The position numbers and the translations under genes are program-made. Shown here one piece after another: positions 46,246 through 56,100 of a DNA stretch of 61,282 nucleotides (position 1 is the first letter of the stretch; every line of letters starts with the position of its first letter). The DNA comes from Clostridia bacterium (GTDB taxonomy: Bacteria > Bacillota > Clostridia > Oscillospirales > Acutalibacteraceae), in contig JAFSBZ010000020.1 of the NCBI GenBank assembly GCA_017437005.1, positions 1 to 61,282 of the forward strand, written 5' to 3'. The notes beneath the pieces are model-generated. The model was not told where the DNA came from, ran no database searches, and worked only from the letters and a program-made list of their open reading frames with translations.

Positions 46246-47062
46246 AGATATTACATTCGGTCAGTATTTTGAAAGTAAATCCTTTGTTCATAAGCTTGAC
46301 CCACGTACCAAATTGTTATTACTATTAATAATCATTATATTAATTTTTATATCAAAAAACTGGCTTTCATTGTTGCTTGTAGCATTACTAATATTTTCCA
46401 GTATGATTTTTTCTAAAATTCCTATCAAAATGTATTTAAAAAATTTAAAAGCAGTTTTACCAATTTTAATTTTTACAATGATTATTAATCTGTTTTATGC
46501 AGGAAGCACAACAGCTACACCAAAATGGTCGCAAAATCTATTTTGGAATTTAACTATAACCGACATATCGTTAAGTCGAGCAGTTTTTATGGCGTCGCGA
46601 ATCTTACTTCTCATTATTGTAAGTGCTGAGCTTACTTACACCACTACACCTAACGATTTAACCGATGCTATTGAAAACCTACTATCTCCATTGCGTTTTA
46701 TTGGACTAAAAAATGCGGTCCATACACTTGCTATGATGATGACAATTGCTTTGCGGTTTATACCAACTCTTATTGAAGAGACACAAAAGATTATGAATGC
46801 TCAAAAGGCACGTGGCGCTGACCTTGAAAACGGTAAATTGATTGAACGTATTAAAGCATTAATACCAATTTTAATTCCGCTGCTTATATCATCGGTAAGG
46901 CGCGCGTATGAGCTTGCTGAGGCAATGGAATGCCGTTGCTATAACGGTGGCGAGGGTAGAATTAGAATGAAACAGTTAAAATATAATTTTGATGATTTTT
47001 TCACTTTTTTGATTGTTTTCATTGTCGGAGCAACAATTATTGCTATTAATATAATTTTATAA
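46238..47062 (+). CDS. ecfT: ECF transporter transmembrane protein EcfT
   Basis: Scaffold membrane subunit of 274 residues with about five to six spans. The coupling helices contain the two family motifs, AQKARGADLENG and AMECRCYNGG, which dock on EcfA1/EcfA2. The ecfA1-ecfA2-ecfT-truA order is typical of Firmicutes. Confidence 0.94.
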   Translation: MLKDITFGQYFESKSFVHKLDPRTKLLLLLIIIILIFISKNWLSLLLVALLIFSSMIFSKIPIKMYLKNLKAVLPILIFTMIINLFYAGSTTATPKWSQNLFWNLTITDISLSRAVFMASRILLLIIVSAELTYTTTPNDLTDAIENLLSPLRFIGLKNAVHTLAMMMTIALRFIPTLIEETQKIMNAQKARGADLENGKLIERIKALIPILIPLLISSVRRAYELAEAMECRCYNGGEGRIRMKQLKYNFDDFFTFLIVFIVGATIIAINIIL

Positions 47063-47075
47063 TTTGAGGTTTATT

Positions 47076-47807
47076 ATGAAAAGAATGCTGCTTACAATTT
47101 CATATGATGGTACAGCATATCATGGATGGCAGGTTCAGCCAAATGGAATCACCGTTCAGCAAACATTGCAGGATGCTTTGGAAAAATTGTTGGGTGAGCG
47201 TGTATCAGTTACGGGTTGCAGTCGCACCGATGCAGGTGTTCACGCGCGTGAGTTTGCTTGTCATATTGATTGTAATGATTGTTTTCCGGAGTCGGCATTC
47301 TTAAAAGGGCTTAATTCTTTATTGCCAAACGATATTTCAGTAATTGATTGTTGTGAAAAAACCACTGATTTTCACGCAAGATATAATTCCAAAGGTAAAA
47401 GATATATTTATTCTATGTATTACGGTGTACCTAATCCTTTTGATTCAAGGTATAAGCTTCATCTTGAAAAAAAACCTAATATTGTTTTAATGAATGATTT
47501 TTGTAAAGGAATCATCGGTACACACGATTTTGCTCCGTTTTCTTCTTCAAAAAGAACCGTTGAGGATACTGTTAGAACCGTATATGATTGTTGTGTAAAA
47601 TCTAACGGTAATTATATTGATTTTGAGATTACAGGTAATGGTTTTTTATATAATATGGTGCGCATAATTGCCGGAACCGCATTATCGGTTGGATATGGTC
47701 GCCTTTCACCTGATTGTTATCTTAATATTTTTAAGTCCGGTAATCGTTCCGAATGTGGAGAAACATTACCGTCCCACGCGCTTTTTTTAGATAAAGTATA
47801 CTATTAA
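47076..47807 (+). CDS. truA: tRNA pseudouridine synthase TruA
   Basis: Enzyme of 243 residues making pseudouridine at tRNA positions 38-40. The ATG at 47076 (TTGAGG site upstream) is preferred over a TTG at 47064. Catalytic Asp lies in GCSRTDAGVHA; YDGTAYHGWQVQPNG, RYIYSMYYG and FLYNMVRIIAGT are also conserved. Confidence 0.95.
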   Translation: MKRMLLTISYDGTAYHGWQVQPNGITVQQTLQDALEKLLGERVSVTGCSRTDAGVHAREFACHIDCNDCFPESAFLKGLNSLLPNDISVIDCCEKTTDFHARYNSKGKRYIYSMYYGVPNPFDSRYKLHLEKKPNIVLMNDFCKGIIGTHDFAPFSSSKRTVEDTVRTVYDCCVKSNGNYIDFEITGNGFLYNMVRIIAGTALSVGYGRLSPDCYLNIFKSGNRSECGETLPSHALFLDKVYY

Positions 47808-47821
47808 ATTTGGGGGATAAT

Positions 47822-49096
47822 ATGCCTGATTATAAACGAAAAAAAGTTAAAAGAAGTTCTAGCGACAAGCGAGAACGACATAGACTTGACAATGAAATAA
47901 TAATGAGCTCTAAAAAGATGACCAAGAATAAAGGTATTGTCCCCGAGGATGATATAAAGGTTATTCGTGGAGCAAAGTATAAGCGTAGCGTTAAAAATAA
48001 ATTTATTTTTTCTTTTATTGCTATTATTGCTATAATTTATCTTGTTCTTCACTTAATACTTCCTGTTAGTGTTTATGAGAACTTTTTGAACCTTACTTCA
48101 GTTATGGGGCATGGAAAGTATCCAATCAATATATCAGGAAGTTCAGTTATCGATTGTGTGTCTAACGGACAATACTACTATGTTTTAACCGACACTTCGA
48201 TTTGCGCCTATTCGAATAATGGAAAAATAATTTTAAACGATATGCACGGTTTTTCTAATCCGATTATCTCTGTTTCCGATACACGTGCCATTGTTTATGA
48301 TCAAGGCGGAAAAGCGATTTGTGTATATAATCTTGGTGGTAGATTGCACAAGCTTGAAACAGAACAAGAGATAATAACCGCAAGTATCTCGCGTAACGGT
48401 GTTTTAGCCGTTTCTACGCACTCGGATAGTTTTGCCTCTGTTGTAAATGTTTATGATAAAAATTTCAAACAAATTTTCATTTGGAATTCAGCCAAGGATA
48501 TTGTTAACAATGTTTTGGTTAATCCATCGGGCAACAAATTGGCTGTTTCTTGCTTTAGTGCATCGGCAGGACAATATACGTCTAAAATGTTAATTTTGAA
48601 TTTTGAATCTGCCGATCCCTTGCATACAATAGATTTAGGTAATTCAATTGCATTGTCATTGACAAACACAGGTAATGGTGTTTCAATAATTACATCTGAA
48701 AATTACAAATTTGTTCATTGGACTAAATTTACCACGAACGACATTAATTTATCAGGACAAATTAATATTGTTCGTAAGTCCAATAGTGGTTTATTGCTTG
48801 TTTTTAATCGTGCTAACGATCGTAGTGATAATACTGTTGTTCTGGTTTCAAAAAAAGGTATTAAAACAGGTGAGTTTAGCGTAAATGATTTGATTACCGA
48901 TATACAATATTCAAAAGGTCGTGTTTACTATATTACCGATACGCTTATAAATATTTTAGACGGCGACGGCAATGTCTTGAGAACTGGAGATTGTGAATAT
49001 GGGGCTAAAAAATTTGCTGTAATTTCATCTAATTCAACCGCTGTTGTCACTGACACTGAAATAGTTAAAACGAACATCGAAAAAGGAGAAGATTAA
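47822..49096 (+). CDS. DUF5711-like membrane-anchored protein
   Basis: A 424-residue protein of unknown function. A basic, charged N-terminus (DYKRKKVKRSSSDKR) precedes one membrane span near 62-82 (FIFSFIAIIAIIYLVLHLIL), and the rest is a predicted extracellular beta-rich, propeller-like domain with short recurring strands (YYYVLTDTSICAYSNNGKII). It resembles the DUF5711 family of Oscillospirales. It is followed by a cvpA-like gene one base later. A role in envelope biology is suggested only by topology and context. Confidence 0.75.
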   Translation: MPDYKRKKVKRSSSDKRERHRLDNEIIMSSKKMTKNKGIVPEDDIKVIRGAKYKRSVKNKFIFSFIAIIAIIYLVLHLILPVSVYENFLNLTSVMGHGKYPINISGSSVIDCVSNGQYYYVLTDTSICAYSNNGKIILNDMHGFSNPIISVSDTRAIVYDQGGKAICVYNLGGRLHKLETEQEIITASISRNGVLAVSTHSDSFASVVNVYDKNFKQIFIWNSAKDIVNNVLVNPSGNKLAVSCFSASAGQYTSKMLILNFESADPLHTIDLGNSIALSLTNTGNGVSIITSENYKFVHWTKFTTNDINLSGQINIVRKSNSGLLLVFNRANDRSDNTVVLVSKKGIKTGEFSVNDLITDIQYSKGRVYYITDTLINILDGDGNVLRTGDCEYGAKKFAVISSNSTAVVTDTEIVKTNIEKGED

Positions 49097-49097
49097 T

Positions 49098-49793
49098 ATG
49101 TCTTTGGTTCTTGACGCTATTATAGTATTAATAATTCTTGTTTTTGCATTTTTGTCTGCAAAAAAAGGATTTGTTCGCACATTGATAGAAGTTGTTGGCT
49201 TTATTCTTGCCATAGTTATAGCTTTTGGTTTGAGTACACCAATAGCTAACGGAATATACGATGCTGCTGTACAACCAATTGTTGCAAAAACTGTTGAATC
49301 AGCAATGAGTGAAGGTAGCACTACTGCAAATGCTGCTGTTGACGCTGTGTGGAATAAAATGCCTGCATTTTTAACCGAAAGTAGCTTCTTTGGTGTTACT
49401 AAAGAAAATATAACCTCCACCATAACCGATGAGGTTGCTGCTAATACTGTGACTGTTACAAACAGTATTTCTGATTCCTTTGTTAAGCCTATTGTTACTA
49501 AATTACTATCAGTTCTTATTTCGGTTATTTTGGTTGTTATTTTACTGTTTGTTGTAAAATTACTTGCAAAATATATAAACAAGCTTTTTACATTCAGTGT
49601 TATTGGAGATATAAATCGAACATTAGGTGGTATTTTAGGCGTTGTTAAAGGTGCAGCAATTTCTGTTATTTTCTGCTTAATTATCAGTTTAATATTATCA
49701 TTTACTAAAGATGGATTTTTAATTTTTACATATGATGCAATTAATTCGTCATATTTATTTAAGTTTATTATTGGCCTTTCGCCATTCATATAA
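49098..49793 (+). CDS. CvpA family membrane protein
   Basis: A 231-residue protein with a CvpA-like arrangement: first span LDAIIVLIILVFAFLSAKKG, then GFVRTLIEVVGFILAIVIAF, an extracellular Ala/Thr-rich insert of about 75 residues, and two C-terminal spans including LGGILGVVKGAAISVIFCLI. CvpA proteins are known for colicin V export phenotypes and envelope stress resistance, with no settled biochemical role. Confidence 0.85.
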   Translation: MSLVLDAIIVLIILVFAFLSAKKGFVRTLIEVVGFILAIVIAFGLSTPIANGIYDAAVQPIVAKTVESAMSEGSTTANAAVDAVWNKMPAFLTESSFFGVTKENITSTITDEVAANTVTVTNSISDSFVKPIVTKLLSVLISVILVVILLFVVKLLAKYINKLFTFSVIGDINRTLGGILGVVKGAAISVIFCLIISLILSFTKDGFLIFTYDAINSSYLFKFIIGLSPFI

Positions 49794-49823
49794 TTTTTAG
49801 CACCCCAAGGAGTTTTTACAAAA

Positions 49824-52097
49824 ATGAAATTATGTTCAAAATGCAAAAAAAGACCTGCTGTGGTCTTTATGTCAAATCCACTTAATCCAAGTGGTGAAAC
49901 CGAAGGTTTGTGTCTTGTTTGTGCAAAAGAGCTTGGCATTAAACCTGTTGAAGATATGCTCAAAAGTATGAATATATCAGATGAAGATATTGAAATGATG
50001 AGTAATCAATTTCTTGAAGCGGTCTCAAGTGATGATATGTTACTTGATGACGAATCACTTAATAATGACACATTTGATATGGGTACAGCACCGGCAATTC
50101 CATTTTTAAAGAATTTATTTGGTGGACAAGATGAAGAAAAAACTGATAAGAACTCTTCTTCAAAGTCAAAAAACGATAAACCAAAAAAGAAAAAACGTTT
50201 TGTTGATCAGTACTGTACAAACCTAACTCTCAGAGCAAAAGAAGGTAAATTAGACACAGTAATCGGTAGAGATCGCGAGCTTGACCGTATGTTACAAATC
50301 TTATCTCGCCGTTCTAAAAACAATCCCTGTCTTATTGGCGAACCCGGTGTTGGTAAAACCGCAATTGTAGAAGGTCTTGCAATTAAAATCGTAAACGGTA
50401 CAGCGCCTGCAAGACTTTTGGATAAAGAAATTCTTTTATTAGACCTTACAAGTCTTGTAGCAGGAACACAATTTAGAGGTCAATTTGAAAGCCGAGTAAA
50501 AGGTTTAATTGACGAAGTAAAAGATGCAGGAAATATAATACTTTTTATTGATGAAATTCACAATTTGGTTGGCGCAGGTGACTCTGCCGAGGGTTCAATG
50601 AATGCGGCAAACATTCTAAAACCTGCACTTTCACGTGGAGAAATTCAGGTTATAGGTGCTACTACTTTTAAAGAATACCGTAAGTATATCGAAAAAGATG
50701 CGGCGTTAGAAAGACGTTTTCAGCCTATTACAGTTGAAGAACCTTCAATTACCGAGGCAGTTAACGTTATGCTTGGTATAAAACCGTATTATGAAGGTTA
50801 TCACACAGTAACAATATCTGACAGTATTGTTGAAAAAGCCGTTTATCTTTCAGAACGTTATGTAACCGATCGATTTTTACCCGATAAGGCCATTGATTTA
50901 CTTGATGAAGCTTGCGCTTGTGCAAGTCTTGAAAACAAAGCAATCGATGAACTTTATATTGCTAATAAAAATGTTGCTGAATACTCAAAGCAGCTTGATG
51001 AGCTTATTGCTGATGTTGAAAATCCTAATTACGAAAAACAAGCAATGGTAAAATCTAATATTGAAAAATATAAAGCCAAAGCCGACAGCCTTTGTGAATC
51101 AGCCGCCAACAACACAGTAACCGAACGTCATTTGGCAAAGGTTATTGAAATGTGGACAGGAATTCCTGCATCAAAAATTGAAGAAAATGAACTTTCAAAG
51201 CTTGCAAAATTAGAAGACAATTTAAATAAAATAATAATTGGTCAAGCTGATGCTACAAAGCTTGTAGCAGATGCTGTTAAGCGTTCACGCGTAAAAACCA
51301 GCGCTTTACGTCGTCCTGCATCATTTATATTTGTTGGACCTACCGGTGTGGGTAAAACAGCTCTTGTGCGTGCGCTATCCGAACAACTTTTTGACACTCC
51401 CGAAACATTTATTAGACTTGATATGTCAGAATATATGGAGAAACACTCAGTATCACGTCTTATTGGCGCGCCACCCGGATATGTTGGATATGATGAGGCG
51501 GGTCAACTTACCGAAAAAGTGCGTCGTAAACCATATTCCGTAATTCTTGTGGATGAAATTGAAAAAGCACATCCCGATGTATTAAATATTCTTTTACAAA
51601 TACTTGACGAGGGTAGAATTACTGATGCTCACGGCAGAACCGTTAATTTTGAAAACACAATTATTGTAATGACTTCTAACGCCGGTAGCGAAAGAAATGA
51701 TAATCTTTTGGGCTTTGGTAAAACAGTTGCAGAAGCATCAAAAGAAAAAGCTCTTAAAGCACTTCGTGAATTTTTACGTCCTGAATTTATTGCACGTGTT
51801 GATGAAATCGTTGTATTTAGTCCTTTATCAATAGAATCTTTGCAAAAAATTGCTAAGATAATGTTGAATGAATTAACTGATGCGTTAAAAGAACGGAATA
51901 TTGACTTTGTATTTGATGAAAACGTTACAGAATATATTGCAAAAAAATGTGACGGCACCAAGACCGGTGCTCGTGAACTGCGAAATATTATACGTCGTGA
52001 AATCGAAACACCTGTTGTTGATATGATTATTTCTGATAATACAAACGGAAAAATTTTTGCATCTATTTTAAACGATGCATTATCTTTAAAAATATGA
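49824..52097 (+). CDS. Clp ATPase with N-terminal zinc motif (ClpE-like)
   Basis: Two-domain AAA+ unfoldase of 757 residues. In place of the double Clp_N domain it has a zinc-binding N-terminus (C4, C7, C30, C33), as in ClpE and McsA. Then come AAA-1 (GEPGVGKT, LFIDEIHNLVGAG), a short middle helical region and AAA-2 (GPTGVGKT, VILVDEIEKAHPD). LLGFG in the second ATPase domain corresponds to the ClpP-docking loop. It would feed proteins to ClpP, which is not in the window. No CtsR box was seen upstream, as it is internal to an operon. Confidence 0.9.
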   Translation: MKLCSKCKKRPAVVFMSNPLNPSGETEGLCLVCAKELGIKPVEDMLKSMNISDEDIEMMSNQFLEAVSSDDMLLDDESLNNDTFDMGTAPAIPFLKNLFGGQDEEKTDKNSSSKSKNDKPKKKKRFVDQYCTNLTLRAKEGKLDTVIGRDRELDRMLQILSRRSKNNPCLIGEPGVGKTAIVEGLAIKIVNGTAPARLLDKEILLLDLTSLVAGTQFRGQFESRVKGLIDEVKDAGNIILFIDEIHNLVGAGDSAEGSMNAANILKPALSRGEIQVIGATTFKEYRKYIEKDAALERRFQPITVEEPSITEAVNVMLGIKPYYEGYHTVTISDSIVEKAVYLSERYVTDRFLPDKAIDLLDEACACASLENKAIDELYIANKNVAEYSKQLDELIADVENPNYEKQAMVKSNIEKYKAKADSLCESAANNTVTERHLAKVIEMWTGIPASKIEENELSKLAKLEDNLNKIIIGQADATKLVADAVKRSRVKTSALRRPASFIFVGPTGVGKTALVRALSEQLFDTPETFIRLDMSEYMEKHSVSRLIGAPPGYVGYDEAGQLTEKVRRKPYSVILVDEIEKAHPDVLNILLQILDEGRITDAHGRTVNFENTIIVMTSNAGSERNDNLLGFGKTVAEASKEKALKALREFLRPEFIARVDEIVVFSPLSIESLQKIAKIMLNELTDALKERNIDFVFDENVTEYIAKKCDGTKTGARELRNIIRREIETPVVDMIISDNTNGKIFASILNDALSLKI

Positions 52098-52972
52098 ATT
52101 ATTACAAATGGATTGATAGCAACGGTTTTTCTTTAAAAGGAAAAACCGTTGCTCTATCAGGAGCTACAGGTGGAATCGGTTCTATTCTTTGTGACTATAT
52201 TGCATATTTAGGTGCCAATATTTTGTGTCTTGACCGAAATGCAGAAAAATCTAACGCTTTGATAGAAAAGTTAAAGATTAAATATCCAAATTTATCGGCA
52301 AAACATATTACTCTTGACCTTGAAAAATTTGATAATGTAAAAAACGTTTGCAAGCAATTAAAAGAAATTGATATTGACTATCTTGTTTTAAACGCCGGAG
52401 CTTATAAAATACCGCGTTACAAATGTGATACAGGATACAATAATGTTTTTCAGATTAATTTTATTTCGCCTTATTTTTTAGCGCGTGAATTATCTTCACA
52501 AATTATCAAAAAAGGCGGCAGGGTAGTAGCGGTAAGTAGTATTGCGCATAATTACTCTAAAATTGATATAAAAGACATAGATTTTTCGGATAAAAAAGCA
52601 TCCAGCAAGGTTTATGGAAATGCAAAACGCTTTTTAACTCTATCTTTATTTTCATATTTTAATTCAAAAAACGTGTTATCCATTGTTCATCCGGGCATTA
52701 CGCTTACAAATATAACGGCACATTTTCCTAAATTAGTTTTTGCTCTTATTAAGTATCCAATGAAAGTGATTTTTATGTCTGCAAAAAAAGCCTCGCTTTG
52801 TATACTATATGGTTTATTTGATAGAACACAAACAGGCGAGTGGATTGGTCCTCGACTTTTAAATATCTGGGGACTTCCTCGTAAAAAACAGTTAAAAACA
52901 TTTACATATTGCGAATTAATTTGCTCAAAAGAAATTTCTAATAAAATATATGATAAATTAACAAAAGATTGA
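52094..52972 (+). CDS. Short-chain dehydrogenase/reductase (SDR)
   Basis: NAD(P)-dependent oxidoreductase of 292 residues with cofactor motif SGATGGIGS, NAGAY after the fourth strand, catalytic Ser in VVAVSSIAHN and the YxxxK pair in VYGNAKRF. It resembles retinol dehydrogenase-like or WWOX-like SDRs. Substrate unknown. Start overlaps the Clp stop by 4 bases, so it is the last gene of this operon. Confidence 0.88.
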   Translation: MNYYKWIDSNGFSLKGKTVALSGATGGIGSILCDYIAYLGANILCLDRNAEKSNALIEKLKIKYPNLSAKHITLDLEKFDNVKNVCKQLKEIDIDYLVLNAGAYKIPRYKCDTGYNNVFQINFISPYFLARELSSQIIKKGGRVVAVSSIAHNYSKIDIKDIDFSDKKASSKVYGNAKRFLTLSLFSYFNSKNVLSIVHPGITLTNITAHFPKLVFALIKYPMKVIFMSAKKASLCILYGLFDRTQTGEWIGPRLLNIWGLPRKKQLKTFTYCELICSKEISNKIYDKLTKD

Positions 52973-53003
52973 CGAATATATTTTCCGTCGATCTTTTGTT
53001 TTT
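52961..53003 (+). terminator. Terminator after the SDR gene
   Basis: Stem of 14 bp with one wobble (52961-52974 with 52986-52999) followed by TTTTT; the SDR stop codon lies in the left arm. Confidence 0.85.
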
Positions 53004-53049
53004 GGCTCAAAATCATTAAAAATATTAAATAAATTTGCTTGTAATTATA

Positions 53050-53078
53050 TTGACTTTTTGTGCATTTTGCTGTAAAAT
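53050..53078 (+). promoter_or_regulatory. Promoter of the four-module dockerin gene
   Basis: TTGACT (53050-53055) and TAAAAT (53073-53078), 17-bp spacer, 40 bases upstream of a GTG start with an AAAGGAGG ribosome site. Confidence 0.65.
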
Positions 53079-53118
53079 TTAAATATCACTAAATATATTT
53101 TCTAAAGGAGGAATTATA

Positions 53119-56100
53119 GTGAAAAGAATTTTAGCAATTATTTTGTCAATTGCAATTTTGGTTATGGCATTTCCTTTAAGTGTATTTGCCACAGAACCTG
53201 TAGTTGTAACTGACACATGGGACGGTACAACTACCGAACCTACCGCAACCGATGCAGACGGCAATATTATTATTAATAATGCCGAAGAATTTGCATGGCT
53301 TGCTCTTGTTGGCGGTGATACCACCGTTGACAAAACATACAAGATTGCTGATGGTATTGAATCATTTAACATGAACGGTTTTGTTGGCATTACTGCCGAT
53401 TCTACCGCAACCGATGTTAAAAATGCTACTACCACAGGAAGTGAATTTGAATGGAATAATGATAATGCCGTTTTTAAAGGTAATTTTAATGGTAATGGTA
53501 TTACTATTTATAATATTGCCAGTAAAAAAGGTGTTGCATACGGTGCCTTATTTCCAAATATGATATGTGATAAAAATTCGTCACATACTATTGAAAACGT
53601 AACTGTTAAGGCATCTGCTTTTTATGGTTATCATTTTGCTGCCGGTCTTTTAGGAAATACAAATGGTCAGTTTATCGCTAATATTACTAAATGCGCTGTA
53701 GAGAATTGTTATTTAGCATATTATTCTAGTGATGGCGGCGGAAATAAAATTGCAGCTTCAATTGTTGGTATGAGTCAAAATGTTACTGTTAACATTTCTA
53801 ATTGTTTAACAATTGATAATATTATTGAATCTGCTGTAAGTGATTATTCACTTAATATTAAGGGCGGTTTTATTGGTAATGCATCAACTTGGGCACCATC
53901 TGCTTTTAATATTACTAACTCAATATCTATTGGTACATCACCATATCCTACTGTAGTAGATTCAGGTACAATTGGTGACGATATTGTTGAAGCAGCTTGG
54001 TCAAATATTTATACCGATGTTTCTTGTGATAGAACAGGTGTAACAACCCTTACAACCGATGAAATGCAAGGTTCTGCCGCTAAAGATAATATGGCTCTTG
54101 CTTGGAACATCGATTGGTTAGCAGGTGAGGATGGAGCATATCCTTCTATTTATTATGGTGAACCTATTAAAGATCCATACGTTTGGGATGGTACATATGA
54201 TGAACCAACCGAAACTGATGCCGAAGGCAACATTATAATTAACACCGTTCAAGAAATGGCATGGATTGCACTTAAAGGTGGTGCTGACACCGCTAATAAA
54301 AACTATAAAGTTGCCGATGACGTTGAGTACTTCAATATGAATGGTATGTCAGGTATTAAATTGGATTCTACCGTATCTCAGGTTGAAGAAGCGGGCGATG
54401 CACGTGTTGCGGCTAATCAATACTCAGCCGATCATAACTGGCGATCTTTCGAAGACAGCAACTCATGTGCATTCCAGGGTAATTTTGACGGTAACGGTGT
54501 AACAGTTTATAACATTTATTCGTATATGTATGCAAACTCTGGTTTGTTCCCTTGCGTTGATCCTTCAACACAAGGTACAATTACTATTAAAAATGTAATG
54601 GTAACCGCTTCTTATTTTTCAGGTTATCACTATGCCGGTGGTGTTGTAGGTCTTGCTAATGCACAGGCAGGTACGGGTAAAAATATTATATTTGAAAACT
54701 GCGCTGCTAAAAACACTCGTATTTATGATATGAATAAGGGTGCCGGCCATCAAAGAACAGTTGGTACAATTGTTGGTGGTTTGTCTCACAACGGTACTAC
54801 ATTTGACAACTGTTTAGCTGTAAATAACAAGCTTACTTCAACAGGTGTTGTTGGCGGTTTCTTTGGTAATACCTCTAACTTCGGTTCTAATGTTACCGTA
54901 AACAACTCGGTATCTGTTGGTTCAAACGTTGTTCCAACTGCAAATGAAATTGAACTTGGCAGTAAGGTTGTAAACACAACATATACTAACGTTTATACCG
55001 ATCAGTCAACTGAGCAAGCAGGTGTTACTGTTGTTGCTAACGAAGATATGATTGGTTACAAGGCATATGTTAATATGAAATCCCTTGATGAAAGCGTTTG
55101 GTTCTTTAATACAACAACATATCCCGAACTTTATGCATTGCACAACGTTGTTGACGGCGAGTGCGAATGTGGTCTTGTTGTAGCAGGTGACCCATGTGTG
55201 AATGGTCACACACTTACTTCTGTTGCTGGCTATGAAGCTACCGCTTTATCAACAGGTCTTAAGGCTCACGATAAGTGCTCAGTATGTAGCAAAACATTTA
55301 TTGACGGTGTTGAAGTTGCAGCAAGCGACTTAATTATTCCTTCACTTGCTGATATTTGGGATGGTACATTTGTTGAACCTACCGAAACCGATGCTGATGG
55401 CAATATTATTATTAACACTGCTGAAGAGCTTGCTTGGGTAGCACTTCGTGGTGGCGCTGCAACTCAGGGCAAAAGCTACAAGGTTGCCAAAGGCTCAGTA
55501 TTTAACCTTAACGGTATGGAAGGAATTACTGCGAACTCAACCGTTGCAGAGGTTAAAGAAGTAGGTAGTCCTAAGGCTGATGCTTATAGTTCTCAATATG
55601 CATGGCGTTTTGAATCAGATGATTCTTCATCTACCTATGCTTTTGCAGGTAATTTTGATGGTAACGGACTTATAGTATATAATCTATTTACATCAAAAGG
55701 CCGTGGTGCTGCAGGTTTGTTCCCTGTAATTTATCCTGTTTCAGGCGGCTCTGTTACTATTAAAAACGTTACAATAACAGCTTCACACATTGGCGCCTAT
55801 CATGAGGCTGCTGGTATCGTTGGTTATGCAAACGCACCTGATGGATCCACAAGTCTTTTAATTGAAAATTGCGCTGTTAAGAATTGTTATATTTATGATA
55901 ACAATGATACCAATCCTGCTACAAGCAGAACAACCGCTACACTTGTTGGTCATTTACTACACACTTCGACAACAGTTAACAACTGTTTAGTAGTAGATAA
56001 CGAGCTTTCTGCTCAAGGTATTATTGGTGGTTTATTTGGTAACTCATCTAACTATGGTGGTGCAAATACAGTTAAGAATGTTATTTCAATCGGAACTACT

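Noticed and set aside
49034-49963. 309-residue minus-strand frame across cvpA
   Set aside because: Antisense to cvpA and the Clp gene start, no promoter or ribosome site; the plus-strand genes have clear homology.
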